From assembly GCF_033568475.1 (NCBI RefSeq), contig NC_133120.1, positions 84,834,151-84,898,150 of the forward strand: a DNA stretch of 64,000 nucleotides. Direction: 5' to 3'. The notes under the pieces were generated by a model. The model searched no databases and had not been told where the DNA came from. It saw nothing but the letters and a program-made list of their open reading frames with translations. This stretch comes from Henckelia pumila. Its lineage: Eukaryota > Streptophyta > Magnoliopsida > Lamiales > Gesneriaceae. Made by a program: the position numbers and the translations under genes. Positions 12,542-24,752 of this stretch are shown here, in pieces. Numbering within the stretch: the first letter of the stretch is position 1; every line of letters begins with the position of its first letter.

Positions 12542-12715
12542 TAGGGGTGATTGATTAATTGGTAAAAATCAATTAAAAATCTGAATTGAATTAACCGCGC
12601 GCTATTGAAATCGAATTAATTGAATTATCTTTAGGTTAATCAAATCAAACTAACATTTTATTAAAACCGATTGAACCGAATCGGATTAAATCGGTTAATT
12701 CAGTTTTACCGAAAT
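12542..12715. mobile_element. Probable one-ended hAT fragment built of AATCGG/CCGATT words
   Basis: Starts TAGGGGTGATTG, the Ac/Ds-like hAT end type also seen at 14977 and 24753. The interior repeats words such as AACCGA and AATCGG. No matching right end was found, so it looks truncated. The rest of 12130-13076 is AT-rich, with no gene seen. Confidence 0.45.
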
Positions 12716-13076
12716 AATGTTCATACTTAGTTGACGGTACTATTACAATTTTTCTTTATATTATATTGAATCAAACTTGGAGAAAATAAAGCATCATGCA
12801 TGTCGAAATTTTGTAAAGAGCTCAAAATCGAAGTGCTTCACATGTTCATATTTTTTCTCTCTCTCTGAACAATTTATGTAAATTAGCAATAAATGCACCC
12901 ACTAATGTGTATGTAAAATAGATGTTATTTTTATTTTTATTTTTATTTTTTGTGGGTAGATTTGGTGTAAGGTTAATGGGATAATGGATAGGAAATAGAG
13001 GAGATGGTAAAATCGGAATAAAAGTTGGTGTCCTCTTGAGAGCAGTTTTTAAGAGCCTCTCAACTATTCTTAAATA

Positions 13077-13258
13077 GGGAAATGTTACATGTACATGGAG
13101 GGTTTCACATTGAGTTACACGCTATACATGAAATTACAAAATTATCCCTTAACTTGATTTGAAAAAAATCTTTCCAAAATACATTAATGATATTTATGTA
13201 ATTTCAAGTGCAACGTGTAACCCAACGTGTAACCTCCCGTGTACATGTAGCATCACCC
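13077..13258. mobile_element. 182-bp MITE with 9-bp target duplication, MULE type
   Basis: Imperfect terminal inverted repeats: GGGAAATGTTACATGTAC at the left, and the right end reads GGGTGATGCTACATGTAC in reverse complement. The inverted similarity extends further inward. It is flanked by TCTTAAATA at 13068-13076 and again at 13259-13267, a perfect 9-bp duplication as made by Mutator-like transposases. Confidence 0.8.
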
Positions 13259-13274
13259 TCTTAAATAATAATAA

Positions 13275-13448
13275 CTAGTAAAAAATGCACACATTTTGTG
13301 TGTGTAAAAGAGAATTTTTTTAAAGCAAATCATAGAGTTAGCGGAAAGTTTTTAATGAAATATTGGTTAGAAAAGGGTGATTTTGGAATAAATTATTTTG
13401 ATGTTCTCAAGGTAGTTATTCTAACATACTCATCTTTAATAATATAGA
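13275..13448 (-). mobile_element. Mini-Helitron copy 1
   Basis: On the minus strand it starts TCTATATTATTAAAGATGAG and ends with a CACAC...GTGTG hairpin, about ten bases, then CTAG followed by T. These are the classic Helitron marks (5' TC, 3' hairpin, CTRR, A/T insertion site). It is about 174 bp with no coding capacity. The 5' TC could also be read four bases further out. Confidence 0.7.
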
Positions 13449-13455
13449 TAGATAA

Positions 13456-13635
13456 CTAGGGAAAATTCACACATTTTGCGTGTGCAAAAGAGAAGTTTAT
13501 TTATTTTTTAAAAAATCAAAATATGGAGGGACTGGAAGGTTTTTAGTTGGTAGTTAAGAGTAAATATGAAATAAATAAAGTTGATGTCCTCAAGTTAATT
13601 ACTATAATTGACACATCTTTTATATATAGTATAGA
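13456..13635 (-). mobile_element. Mini-Helitron copy 2
   Basis: Homologous to copy 1 and in the same direction, about 7 bp away. The minus strand starts TCTATACTATATATAAAAGATG and ends with the hairpin (CACACGCAAAATGTGTG) and CTAG/T. Confidence 0.7.
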
Positions 13636-13646
13636 TGATGATGATG

Positions 13647-13649
<3 letters not shown>

Positions 13650-13689
<40 letters not shown>

Positions 13690-13956
13690 GATTTATTTTT
13701 CCTATTTAATAATAGGTGAACTCCTTATAAAAACTACTTTGGTCTTGAATGTAAAAATCCTAAAATAGCCCTCAAATTTATTCAGTGTCGAATTCAACAC
13801 TAAGTATAATAATGTAAAAATGATTACCCCAATTATAATATCATATCCCCACTTTTTCAAACTTCTGAAGGTCACTCCCCCCAAATTATAACCTTCTATC
13901 CCCATTTTTTACAAACATCGTGTTGATTATTTAAATTATTTATTATAAGATTTATC

Positions 13957-13999
<43 letters not shown>
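13650..13999. repeat. Microsatellites and AT-rich DNA between mini-Helitrons
   Basis: (AAT)n at 13650-13688 and (AT)n at 13960-13999, with about 270 bp of AT-rich DNA of no recognised type between them. Confidence 0.8.
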
Positions 14000-14002
<3 letters not shown>

Positions 14003-14179
14003 TCTATATTATAAAAGATGAGTAGATTATAGTAACTATCTTGAGGACACCAAAATAATTTATTCCAAAATTACTCTTTTCTACCTAATATTTCACTTAA
14101 AGACTTTCCACTAACTTCATGATTTGCTTTTAAAAAAACTTTTCTTTTACACACGCAAAGCGTGTGCATTTTTCACTAG
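14003..14179 (+). mobile_element. Mini-Helitron copy 3, opposite direction
   Basis: Starts TCTATATTATAAAAGATGAG and ends with the perfect hairpin CACACGCAAAGCGTGTG, then CATTTTTCACTAG followed by T. It is homologous to copies 1 and 2 over its whole length and shows the best-preserved 3' hairpin of the three. Confidence 0.75.
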
Positions 14180-14629
14180 TATTATATAAATATTGAAATC
14201 CATTTAGAAACTATTTTGGTCCGTTTGACGACACCATTATAAATTTATAATTTTAACACTAAAACTTACATTATACTTCATATAAATTATTGGATAAAAT
14301 GGTAAAAACACACAATTGCATTTTCACTCTCACTATCAAAAATCATCTACTATCTATCTCTTACTAAAATTAATTAACTTCATTATATTTTTCTTTAATA
14401 TCAACATATCAATTGTAATTATTAAAATTTCATATTTATTATAATTTTAATTTAATTAAAATAAAGTAAATCATATACAAATATTACTATACACACACTT
14501 GGCTATACAATTACACATATACTGTATCTCTCTCTGTATCTGAATTTGAAAATTAGATTTTCTTTAAAATATCATTACGCAAGTCAATCACGCGACATAT
14601 TTAACGAGAATTATTGTTCTCTCCGACAA

Positions 14630-14631
<2 letters not shown>

Positions 14632-14673
<42 letters not shown>
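14632..14673. repeat. (TA)n microsatellite
   Basis: About 20 TA units. The sequence between 14180 and 14632 is AT-rich with no feature recognised. Confidence 0.9.
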
Positions 14674-14677
<4 letters not shown>

Positions 14678-14728
14678 TATTTAATCCAGAATTTAAATTA
14701 TTTTTATAATCTAATAGAATTATATTAA

Positions 14729-14851
14729 GGGAGTTGATATTTACACTCCATTTTGTGTTATTTACACTCCATTTTATATGTAAAGTGGAGTGAAAATTTA
14801 TTCATAAATGGAATGCAAATAATAAAAAAGGGAGTGTAAATATCAACTCCC
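14729..14851. mobile_element. 123-bp MITE with perfect 21-bp terminal inverted repeats
   Basis: Starts GGGAGTTGATATTTACACTC and ends with its reverse complement. The repeat is perfect over 21 bp, and the interior also repeats TTTACACTCC. The perfect ends suggest a fairly recent insertion. The family is uncertain because the target duplication is not clear in this AT-rich flank. Confidence 0.75.
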
Positions 14852-14976
14852 ATATATTAAACATTCAATTTATAATTTGAAATTTCTTACTAACGATGAG
14901 CTAAAATTCTAGCTAATTATTTTTTATCAAAATTTTTTTCTACCAAGAAAACCATTGAATTCGTGGAACTTTTTGG

Positions 14977-15824
14977 TAGGGGTGGTAAAAATTCCCGAAA
15001 TTCCGACCATTCTCGAATCTCATCTCATTCTCGTCTCGAAAAAATCCCAACCCAAAATTTTCCCGACCCGAACTTTCGGGATTTTTTCCATCCCGATTAA
15101 TATCGGGAGCGGGATCGGGAATAAAACCTTATCCCAACGGGATTCCCGACCCATCCCGAAATAATATAATAATATATTTTATTAATAACTTTATTAATAT
15201 AATAAGCTAAATATTATTAGGTTTCAACTCATATAACACTTAATTGTGAACTTAATTCACATATTTTATATTGTTGGAGCGATCAAATTGAAAATCACGA
15301 AATGTCATTTTATTTTTGTGTATTTTTTTAAATTAACTTAATAATTTAATTAATTCATATTTATAATTATCTAATTAGAAAAAATATTTAGAACAAAACT
15401 CAAGAGATTAATTTGACAATCTATTTAACAAATTTTATTTAGTAATTGTATCCGAACATTTTATTAATAATTATCCGATACATTTTTTCTCTTAACAAAA
15501 CTTTAAAACATTATTCGGAATAATTTAATATTATATGTTTTAAGTTGAATATTTATTTTTATTTATAAATATAAGTTTTTAAATAGTATATTTAATAAAA
15601 TTATCACATTTTTTTTATTTTTTGAACGAAATCTTGAATATGAAAAAAAAAATTCGGGATTTTCTCTCCCTACCCGACGGGATCCCGAACATTCGGGATC
15701 CCGAATAGTTGGGTCCCAAAACGTTTTGGGTACGGAACCGAAAAAAAAAAAGTTTCCTGATTCTTTTTGGGACGGAAGTTGGGTAGAGGTTTACGAGATG
15801 AGTCCTGACCCTATTACACCCCTA
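14977..15824. mobile_element. Non-autonomous hAT element built of TCCCGA/CGGGAT words (848 bp)
   Basis: Ends TAGGGGTGGTAA and TTACACCCCTA are Ac/Ds-type. The flanking 8-mers CTTTTTGG (14969-14976) and CTTTTTCG (15825-15832) agree at 7 of 8 positions, as expected for an 8-bp hAT target duplication. About 200 bp at each end is filled with TTCCCGA, TCCCGACC and CGGGATCCCGA words. The middle is AT-rich without coding capacity. Confidence 0.75.
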
Positions 15825-15856
15825 CTTTTTCGACATGAGCTATCTCAATTTGGGTA

Positions 15857-15998
15857 AGATCGATGCCACCCGCAGGGTACTATCCTGCAGGTGACGTGGC
15901 GGATCATGATTGGGTAAAATCAGTGGGTCCCATGTGGGGTCCACTAATTTTATCCAATCATGATGTCACCCGCAAAGTAGTGGCATGTACTAAACCCT
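15857..15998. mobile_element. Foldback MITE centred on GTGGGTCCCA
   Basis: The two arms pair over much of the length (for example ATCATGATTGGGTAAAAT against ATTTTATCCAATCATGAT). The centre reads GTGGGTCCCATGTGGGGTCCAC. It resembles the foldback at 60835-61000 in layout. Confidence 0.6.
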
Positions 15999-17228
15999 CA
16001 ATTTGTACCAATCTAAATCTTATAGTATTTATATATTTAAAGAGACTTTGTTTATATTAATTTGAATTTCATCCGATTCTTCTGGAAAATGGAAATTAAA
16101 AAATTAAAAAAAACAAAACAAAAAGAAATATAGTTGTGGCCGGCAACGTACACCTGGGCTGGGGTGACACCCTGCGTCCTTATCAAACCAAAAAACAGTG
16201 GACACCGCCCAATTTGGCAGTTTTGCTTAAACTTGGGGGCGGAAATACAATACTGCTTCCTATTTATGTCTTTTCAATACTTCTATATTTTTAAAAATAT
16301 TATTATTTAATCTCTATGCTTTTTCTTCAAACTAAAGTACAATAGATTAATACATAATACTCAACCAACTACTTTTTGACTCTCAGCATTTAATTTGCAC
16401 CACCCCAACTATAAAGATTTCGTTTCCCACTATTATTATTTAGTGATTAAATTTACATATATGATAAAGTGAAGAGGCGTAAAATAAATCAAAAATCAGA
16501 TAAATTATATGTTTTGATTATTATTTCGATTGTACTAAATATAAAGTTCAATGGTATTAATATTTACTAGTATTTTTTTTTTTACTAATACAACGCTCAT
16601 CATGATATTATAAATTATGTTTGGCCGGGATATATGTGCCTGAAATTCATCTGTATAATTTCTCAATTGGTGTGAAAAATTGATCAAATTTGAAATATAT
16701 GTAAGACGGACATATATAGCATAAACCATCTTACGGTATCCATGAAGTCAATGCAAACTCTTTAGAAGAAAAATTCAAAGTTTTACTTGGGAAAACATTT
16801 AAAACATGATAAATGAAAAATAAAAAAATAATAATAATAATTTTAAAAGGGAAAAGAATGGATGACCATCCATAATCCATATATATTCAAGCTAGTTTTA
16901 GCATGGAACCAGCCGCAATAGCCCCTGGTTTTCTAAATATATGTATTTTTTTTTTTTCCCTTCCCACATCTGCCACTTTTTCTTCAAACCATCCACGATG
17001 CACATGAATAATATTCTTCATGATTATCACTTTTCACAATCTTAATTTCACACTCTTGATTTCTTGTTTCACACCCATTACAAGCAACATATATAAACAA
17101 GTAAACACCCCTCGGAACTTTGATTTCACTAGCACAAATTATGCATGCCCAGTGATCATCAGATAATTTGATCAACACCACAAAAATTTAAAGGACCGCA
17201 CATTTTGGAGACCTGATTTCGTTTCTTG
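15999..17228. other. Spacer and upstream region of the cysteine oxidase gene
   Basis: AT-rich DNA without recognised transposon ends. A TATA-like ATATATATTC lies near 16880, which would fit a transcription start some 300 bp before the ATG at 17229. Short open frames here on the minus strand have no recognisable product. Confidence 0.4.
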
Positions 17229-18641
17229 ATGATGACATTAGAAGGTCCGGGATTAGTAGAGAGAAAGATTCGGAGATTGGACGAAAAGGTCATGATCAAG
17301 AAGAAGAGGACACGTAGAAGGATTCGAGTACTGAAGAGACCGCTTCAGGCGGTCGCTTCCGTTACTCTGCAGAGATTGTATGATACATGCCTAGGAGTTT
17401 TCAAGGGAATTGGGACTGTTCCTACTCCGCTAAATGTGAAGAAGTTGTCCCATATTCTTGGTAATTAAGGATCCACATCTAATTATTATATGTTTTGTTT
17501 GTATTTAATTTTGATGTTACAGCTAGAGGAATATTTTTCGAAATTTCTGAATCATGTAATATGTATGTACTCCTAGATTGTATGAAACCTGAAGATGTTG
17601 GGCTTCGTGAAGATTTGGACTTCTTCAAAACTAAGACTAATTCTGTCCAAGGGAATACAAGAGTTACTTATGCAACCATCCATAGATGTCAAAATTTCTC
17701 GGTAATTCAAATACAACTTTTGAAACTATTCAGTTTTGAAAATATTATTACTAGCTATATAATATGATGTGTTTATCAAAGAATGTTATTAAAATTTCTA
17801 ATTATACTTAAAAAAGGGACAAAAAACATTAATTCAAAATTGATTGTTTTAGATTTATAGTTTGATTATCCAATATTTGTGCAGCTGTGCATTTTCTTCC
17901 TCCCGGCAAGTGCTGTCATCCCTTTGCACAATCACCCGGAGATGACGGTTTTCAGCAAGCTGTTGATGGGAACAATGGCCATTAAAGCTTATGATTGGGT
18001 CCATCCCTTCAATGGCTACAGTAGTACTGCATCATCTTCTAAAAGTGATCATATTATATATCTCTGGAATCAGTTTTCATTGCAAATTAATTAATCTTGC
18101 CATTTTCTCATACATTCGTGTGTACCGGTGAATTCGCAGTGAGACGACTAGCCAAGCTCAAGGCCGACACTACATTCACGGCACCATGCGACACATGCGT
18201 GCTGTATCCTACATCCGGAGGAAACATACACGAATTCAGAGCCATAACGCCGTGTGCTGTTCTGGATGTCATCGGCCCGCCTTATTCTCACGACCATGGC
18301 CGCGACTGTTCCTACTACAAAGATACTCCGTTCTCTGTGTTATCAGGTGAGAAACCGTGTCGATCGATGCCACTCCATCTCACTAGAGAGACATGTTGTT
18401 TCGTGTGTTTTGTTCGATTTAAAATATTTGAATTATATTATTGTTTTTACATATTATATAGTTTTTAGTGTATATGTTAACAAGTTATGGCTGCATATAT
18501 TCAGACGGAGAAGAATTCTTCACAGAGGTTAAAAATGAGGGAAGAGGTTATGGATGGCTGGAGGAAATCGAAATCCCCCAGGAATCGGAGATGGATGTGA
18601 TTGAATATATGGGTCCTGAAATCAACATTCCAGATTCTTAA
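17229..18641 (+). CDS. Plant cysteine oxidase (PCO/ADO family thiol dioxygenase)
   Basis: Five exons: 17229-17460, 17577-17701, 17885-18044, 18140-18346, 18505-18641. They total 861 nt, in frame, 286 residues. PCOs are non-haem Fe(II) enzymes that use O2 to oxidise the N-terminal cysteine of group VII ERF factors and similar proteins, marking them for the Arg/N-degron pathway, and so act as oxygen sensors in cytosol and nucleus. The expected iron ligands are visible: His134 and His136 in [11 protein letters not shown] and His203 in GGNIHEF. The family stretch [12 protein letters not shown] and the C-terminal [10 protein letters not shown] are present. The N-terminus is rich in Lys and Arg (about residues 22-33), which could be a nuclear signal. 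The longer N-terminal region suggests the PCO1/PCO2-type branch, but the symbol is left open. Two ATGs lie side by side (17229 and 17232); either may serve. Confidence 0.93.
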
Positions 18642-18876
18642 ATGTTCCTCTTTTATTATTATTTTTTTCTTGATCTTATAGTATTTTTGTCCTTGTGATA
18701 GTAAAAAAATTGTACGTCTTGCTTTTTTTTAAGCTTTCGGGGGTATTAGTATAACTAATTTGTTACTGATCTCCACATTTTATCTCTTGTAAATACGTCA
18801 ACACTGAATATTGCAACTTTCACAAAGTTGGGTACATTCCGACCGTGATATAGGTCATGTTTAGATTTAATTAAGG

Positions 18877-18982
18877 TAGTGTTTGAGATTGTTCATAGGA
18901 ATCATTTTTTCAATTTTTTTCTTAATTTGTGGAGGAAAAACTGAAAAATGTTTTTTTTATAATTAAACAATCTCAAACACTA
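18877..18982. mobile_element. 106-bp MITE with perfect 17-bp terminal inverted repeats
   Basis: TAGTGTTTGAGATTGTT at the left and its exact reverse complement at the right. Non-coding. Between 18983 and 19639 there is AT-rich DNA, apart from a GC-rich patch (19450-19540) of repeated GGCCC/CCCG words that also reads as TGGGCC site II motifs, though no gene start was found next to it. Confidence 0.7.
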
Positions 18983-19639
18983 TATAAGTCAGCTTCTCAC
19001 TTCTTCTCTTTCATCAGTAATTTCGACTATTAGTTTGATTTTTGTGTGAAATTCAATCATTTATAGATGCTAATATAACAATAATCCTAAATGATGTTGA
19101 TTTACTTTCAAATTTTGAAATTTGATCGAATATTATTACTATGTTAGGATTTCAGTTAGTTTTCGTGTGTAAAAATATCCATGAATGTTATAATTGATAA
19201 TTAATTTTCCCATTGTTCAAAATTTGAAATTTAATTAGATGTTTCATTAATTTTTTTGCCTTGTGATTCACAAAATATATAATTTGTATAATTTCAAGTT
19301 TTAAAATTCGACAATCTCACGTATCTATATCCGTGATACAAATCGATCCAATCCGTATATAAATCTTTCAAAACTTATATAACCATACATAAATTATTAT
19401 AAATACTAATTATAATATAATTTCAAATATTCTAAAAAATATATAAATTGGCCGGCCGACCCACTCTCACTTTGGCCCGAAACCCAAATGGGTCAGCCCA
19501 TTAGGCCCGTCACTAAACGGCCCGCTACTGGAACAACCCAACTCGTCATGTTTTACTCACTACCTAAACTCCGTATGTCTCGACCACGTCAGGCGCATTA
19601 ATGCTTTGTTTATTCCCTTGCATGTTTTAGTGATTGTTA

Positions 19640-19977
19640 GGATACCGTTTGGTATCTTGAATCGGATGTACAATAGATGAATAAAAATATGATGAGATAT
19701 GGATAAGCAAAATATAGTTATGAATAAATGTTGTTTTGTATGTTTTTTATTTTGTAGGATTATTGTGTTTATTCTCTTAATCATCATTGTTAATTTCACA
19801 CAATTTCTCTCATTCTCCACTAATACCTATGAGCTAAGAGGTATTTGTCATCAAGCCTACATCTAAGGTTATACCGGGCCATGAGATATCATTGGGTTAA
19901 CAAAAAAATGAGAAAAACATGGGATGAGTAAAAAATTGTGTCTCATCTCACTATCATCTCATGTACCAAACGGTACC
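19640..19977. mobile_element. Tourist-like MITE (338 bp), family of 35109-35455
   Basis: The left end GGATACCGTTTGGTA pairs with the right end TACCAAACGGTACC. The flank before it is TTA, as favoured by PIF/Harbinger-type elements. Interior words (GATGAGATATGG, TCTCATC) match the second copy at 35109-35455. Confidence 0.65.
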
Positions 19978-20435
19978 TATATAGGAGACGTACATGTTTT
20001 TGATCAAAATCTTTCCATTCGATTGTTGACGATCCAAATGGCCCAACGATACATGAAAGAACCCGATTCCTGGTAATTATCCCGTTTACCCGTCGACCAA
20101 AATTGTTCGAAAAATTCTCCACGGGTTGCGAATTTAATTTGTTTTATCCATGCCGTGCTAGCTCCCACCTTTTTCATGATGCAGTGCAATATCTACTCCT
20201 TCTTGTCCCATTTGCCGTTTCGAGAGGCTTAACTTCTGTGATTTTCGTTAGATTAACGTATGCGTCGACACTTCATGACCAATACATCCATCAGAAGAGA
20301 TATATATAAAGTGTTGTACGTAGCTAGCTAGCAAGCTCGTCCAATAAAATATAATGAATTTTTGACACTTGTCTAAGCCTATGAAATTTTTATGTATTTT
20401 CTTATATGTAAGTATTAAGGGAATATTATTTTTAT

Positions 20436-20724
20436 AGTCTGGTATGTTTGTTACTTTGCGATTTTGGTCCTTTATATTTTTCGATTTCAGTTTTAGTCCG
20501 CTATCTTTATTTTTTTGGCAATTTTAGTCTTTTTTCTGATATGGAGCTGATATGACACCAATGCAGGGCTGATGTGGAGCTGACGTGTATAGTGTCACGT
20601 AAGTATTTTCAAATAAAAATGACTGAAATTGCCAAAAATCGAAGCATGCATGACTAAAACTAAAATATGAAAAACATAGAGTACTGAATCGCAAATTGAC
20701 AAACATAAAGGATCAAAATTGCAG
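20436..20724. mobile_element. Foldback element of the 'GTTACTTTGCGATTTTGGTCC' kind
   Basis: The left arm (TGTTTGTTACTTTGCGATTT, then GGTCCTTTAT) and the right arm (AATCGCAAATTGACAAACAT, then AAAGGATC) are imperfect reverse complements, with GCAATTTTAGTC and GACTGAAATTGC further in. The whole forms a long imperfect hairpin common in plant genomes. Confidence 0.65.

Positions 20725-20728
<4 letters not shown>

Positions 20729-20790
<62 letters not shown>
20729..20790. repeat. (ATT)n microsatellite
   Basis: About 20 uninterrupted ATT units directly after the foldback element. Confidence 0.95.
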
Positions 20791-20792
<2 letters not shown>

Positions 20793-21043
20793 GTACTTAA
20801 AATATAAATCAAACACCACAAAATAATATTTTGGGTGTTACATATATATATTATATAATTAAGCATAAATCAAATTAACAATAAGTTTCCAATATTCTAA
20901 TATAGTTTTTAATTAGTCATATTGAAACCAACCCCAAATCAATTTTCTGCCATAACATACACAAAAGGTACAAGATATTCGTACCAGAGACTATCTTACA
21001 AACATATTTGAAAATGTGTAACATATAATGTATGTATTCAGCT

Positions 21044-24000
21044 TCATTTGGAGACATAGGATTTAGGTGAAAAGAGCCTTCGAGGAGAAAACATAGTCAA
21101 GTAGCCAGGTAAAGCCGAGCCAATATCAAACGACCTATAGTTACTAGCCATCATGTACCCTTCCCTGTCGTCTATCGGTATATTCCGGCCGTTAAACGTG
21201 CCACATCTAGCCAACTTTCCCAGCCAAGAACTCTTCTTAAACGAACTCTCGTGCGTCCCATTGATCTTGCCACATAAATACTCCTTCACGGCTTGCAGCC
21301 CCCGCTCGATAACCTCCGTGGGGGGCGATACCAGCGGATTCCCTTCGACGCTCAACTTCTGCAGTCTCTTGAGACATCCCATGGATTCGGGCAAGTGAGT
21401 GATTTTGTTGTAACTGACGTCTAGTTCCACTAGAGACATGAGAAGTCCTATGGAGTATGGAAGGGTGGTTAGGTACTGGAAGTTTTGGCTAACGTTGAGG
21501 GTCTTGAGGTTTACGAGGTTTTCGAGATCGTCCGGGAGCGACCGGAGACAGTTGAGACGAGCATCCAGCGTTTCTAGATTGGTTAAATGGGAGATGGAGT
21601 GAGGTAAGAGTATAAGCTTGTTTGAGTTTATTGATAGTTTCCTGAGGTTTAGAAGCTCAAACCCAATGGTGTCTGGTAATTGGGTCAACTTGTTGAAATT
21701 TGCATTTAGTTCTTCGAGAGATCTGCATATTAATTATTAGCAAAATATGTACATTTTGACTAAACAAAATGACCAATATTTGATCGATTTGATATGATAC
21801 TTGAGTAGTGAAACAAATCAAAATTTGAATACTATATTTGTGGGGATAAGGGCAAATAGGTGGCTTGACTATTTTTAAAATTTTGATAATCACGATGTAA
21901 TTTACATAAAAAGTTGACTTCTTTTGGTGATAAGATAGGAAGACTGATATTGATAACTTGTGCAAACATACATATATTCCTTCTCAAAAGTCACCAAAAT
22001 GACATTATATTATTATTCTATATAGCGAAAGGCCACTATGTTTGACGTTAACCTGTATTCTTATTTTATTATTTTTCGTGTGTATATATGTAAAACGACG
22101 AAACCTAATCTATATATATAAATTAAGAATTAATTATAAAATTAACAATATACTGTATATGAAGTCAACTTTGTTGTTTTGCATATGAATTGACAAAAAT
22201 TGATTGAATGAATGAATATATAAATGCACGTATCAATTATGAATCGTTCGTTCTTCGAACAGCGTGGTCAAGCGATATTATTAAAATGAAGGCAATTTTT
22301 AATAAACTTAGAACAAATTTTGGTTTATACATATTATATTACACACATACGGTCTACTTAATATAATATACAATTCACAATATTAAGGTTAATTTCAACA
22401 TGTTACTTTATAAAATATTATTTTTCACGTACTCTAGATGGATCGATCCGAGAGGCTAAAATGTAATTCGTGACAAAAAATCAAGCTATATAATTCATAA
22501 TTGGGACTAACCTGCAATTTTCGATGGTTCTTGGGAGTGAGTGAAGAAGGTTGCCTGAGACATTCAAAATCTTGAGCTTCGATAAACACCCGATCGAATT
22601 TGGGAGAGCTTTGAGCTGATTTGAGCGCACGTCTAAACTAACGACATTCAACAACCTCGCCGTTAAAGATTCCGGAATATTCTGTTAAAAGATAATCAAT
22701 CATTTATTGTATCAGTCGTTCGGATGGTATATATTTAATATGTTCAAGTCAAATTAAGACGAGCTTATAATACATTGAATACATTGTAATATATTATAAT
22801 AACAAATATAACAACGTAATTAATGTAAATATTGATATGGCAGCAACAAAATTTTGATAAATTGTCCAGGACATATTTGCTGTATCATGGTCATTCGGAT
22901 GATATGTTCTAGTCAAATTAATTAGACAAACTTATAATGCATTGAATACAAAATTACGCAACATAATAACAAATATTGATCTTCATGAATACATTGATGT
23001 TGGATGTATCTTTCTCATTATTCAGTTAAAGCTAGGATTTGTGAATTATAATTAATAAAGATTTTTTTTCCGATTTTTCCTGCAAGGGTAATATATATGC
23101 ATGTTTTTCCTCCAAAAATATGGCAACAACAACTTGGGATGCCGAAATTTAATTAATTACCTCTATTGGCAAGTAACGAATGTGTGGATACAGGGCGTTT
23201 TTAAAAAGGTGCAGGAAAATAATTAATCATTTGATTTCTTTTTTTATGACTTGAAAAATTATTACCAGAAATGATTTTAATTTTGAAAGATAACAGTAAA
23301 TATAACTAATAATCGGGGGAAAAAAAATCAATCAAATAAAATAATTATACTGAGGAAAAACAATGAAATGATTTGGTGATATCTGTTCTTATTTCTTGGA
23401 GTTTCAAGAACTAAACTCAAACAAAGCTTAAACCTGATTAATCTTCCTTCTCCTCTTACACTGTGTTTGGATCACGGAAATTGGACGGGATTTGATGGGA
23501 TTTGGAATTAAAAAGACTGTTTTAGTGTTTGGCAACTTGAGATTTCAAAACGAGATTGTTATTTGGTGGGATTTCATAAGATTTCAATTAGTGAAAGTGA
23601 AATCTTTTTCACGGAATTTTACGGGATTTGAGTTTATAAAGCAATAAAATTATTTTTAATAATAAATTCATATACTTTACTTATAAATTTTAAGTTTTTT
23701 TTATAATTTTTTTATAAAATATCATTTATCCAAAATTTATATTATCAAATTCCAAAATATATTTTAATTTTTTGTCAAACACAAAATGAAATTTCAATTC
23801 CATGAATTTTAAAATCCAATTCTAATTCCAAATCCAATTCCAATTGCAAATTCCATTTTTTAGAAAAGAGAATAAAATAAAATAACAAAATTGTTCTTCG
23901 GATACATACTTTGATCTTGTAAAATAGAAAATTATATATTTTTCGTGGTTAAGGTCGGATTCGAAGACGGGAATATGGAAGACACTCGTAGGTACATACC

Positions 24001-24215
24001 TGGAGATTATTGTTGGAGAGATCAAATTTACATATGGTGGCGAGATTTATGGGAGGAATTGGAAGTGCATCATCATCGTCCAAACACATCCCACTCAGAT
24101 CCACTATTTCCAGCTTAACCTTTGCTTCTTCCACTCCACCCCTTCTGTTCCTCTTCACCTCCCTCCTCCGCCTGCCGTAGTCCATCCCCACATCATCTTG
24201 CTGCTCGTACATCAT
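21044..24215 (-). CDS. Plant intracellular Ras-group-related leucine-rich repeat protein (PIRL)
   Basis: Three exons on the minus strand: 24215-24000, 22681-22512, 21722-21044. They total 1065 nt, in frame, 354 residues. After an acidic and Arg-rich N-terminus (about residues 1-45), about nine LRRs of 23 residues follow with the PIRL/Shoc2 pattern L..LDV..N.L..LP.SIG.L, from about residue 60 to 275. The C-terminal tail carries [15 protein letters not shown], which matches the short PIRL group (PIRL6/7/8-like, from memory). PIRLs are plant cytoplasmic or nuclear LRR proteins, and some are needed for gametophyte development. There is no signal peptide or membrane segment, so it is not a receptor. 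Intron 1 (about 1.3 kb) holds a MITE-like repeat. The start is the first of two adjacent ATGs. The exact PIRL member is unsure. Confidence 0.87.
23462..23830. mobile_element. MITE-like repeat in intron 1 of the PIRL gene
   Basis: Begins TGTGTTTGGATCACGGAAAT and holds many GGGATTTGATGGGATTTGGAATT words. It ends with the complementary words AATTCCATG, AAATCCAATT and AATTCCAAATCC. The ends are not sharply defined. Confidence 0.45.
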
Positions 24216-24752
24216 CTTCAGGAGTAAACGCTAAGCCGCGTTTGGATGAAACACACCACAACACAGCCTTAAATTAAAAAAAAAAATGTGTGTATGTGTG
24301 AATATATATGTGGTAAAAAAAAAAAAATGGAGAGGGTGAATGAATGTACGGATTGGGACAAAGTACAAAATTCCGTATGTATGCGTACGCTGTAAAAGTC
24401 AACCAGGCCCGCCAACGGCGGCGGGTCGTCTTCTTCGTTAATTTATTTGCTTTTTTCGCACGCAACTCTATGCTTGTAATCAATTCTTGGCTACGTTTCA
24501 ATATATATTCTCCTTTTCTTTTTTTTTTCCTAACACGGGAGATTGCATTATTATGGAGCATTTAATTAGATGGGATGGCATGTTTTTTTTTTTTTAGGAA
24601 ATAAATATTGTATTATTGTTATTTATTCCATTATTCTTTTTTTTTTCTAGATAAATTTGATTTGAAATAATCCAATGCTCAATCTCCTCGTACATAGAAC
24701 AAACTATTACTGGTTTTATTGTTCACAAATCTCGAATTTTGAATTTCGTGAA

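Noticed and set aside
19450-19540. TGGGCC-type site II motifs as a promoter
   Set aside because: No gene start or exon was found within reach; the patch looks like a word-built repeat.
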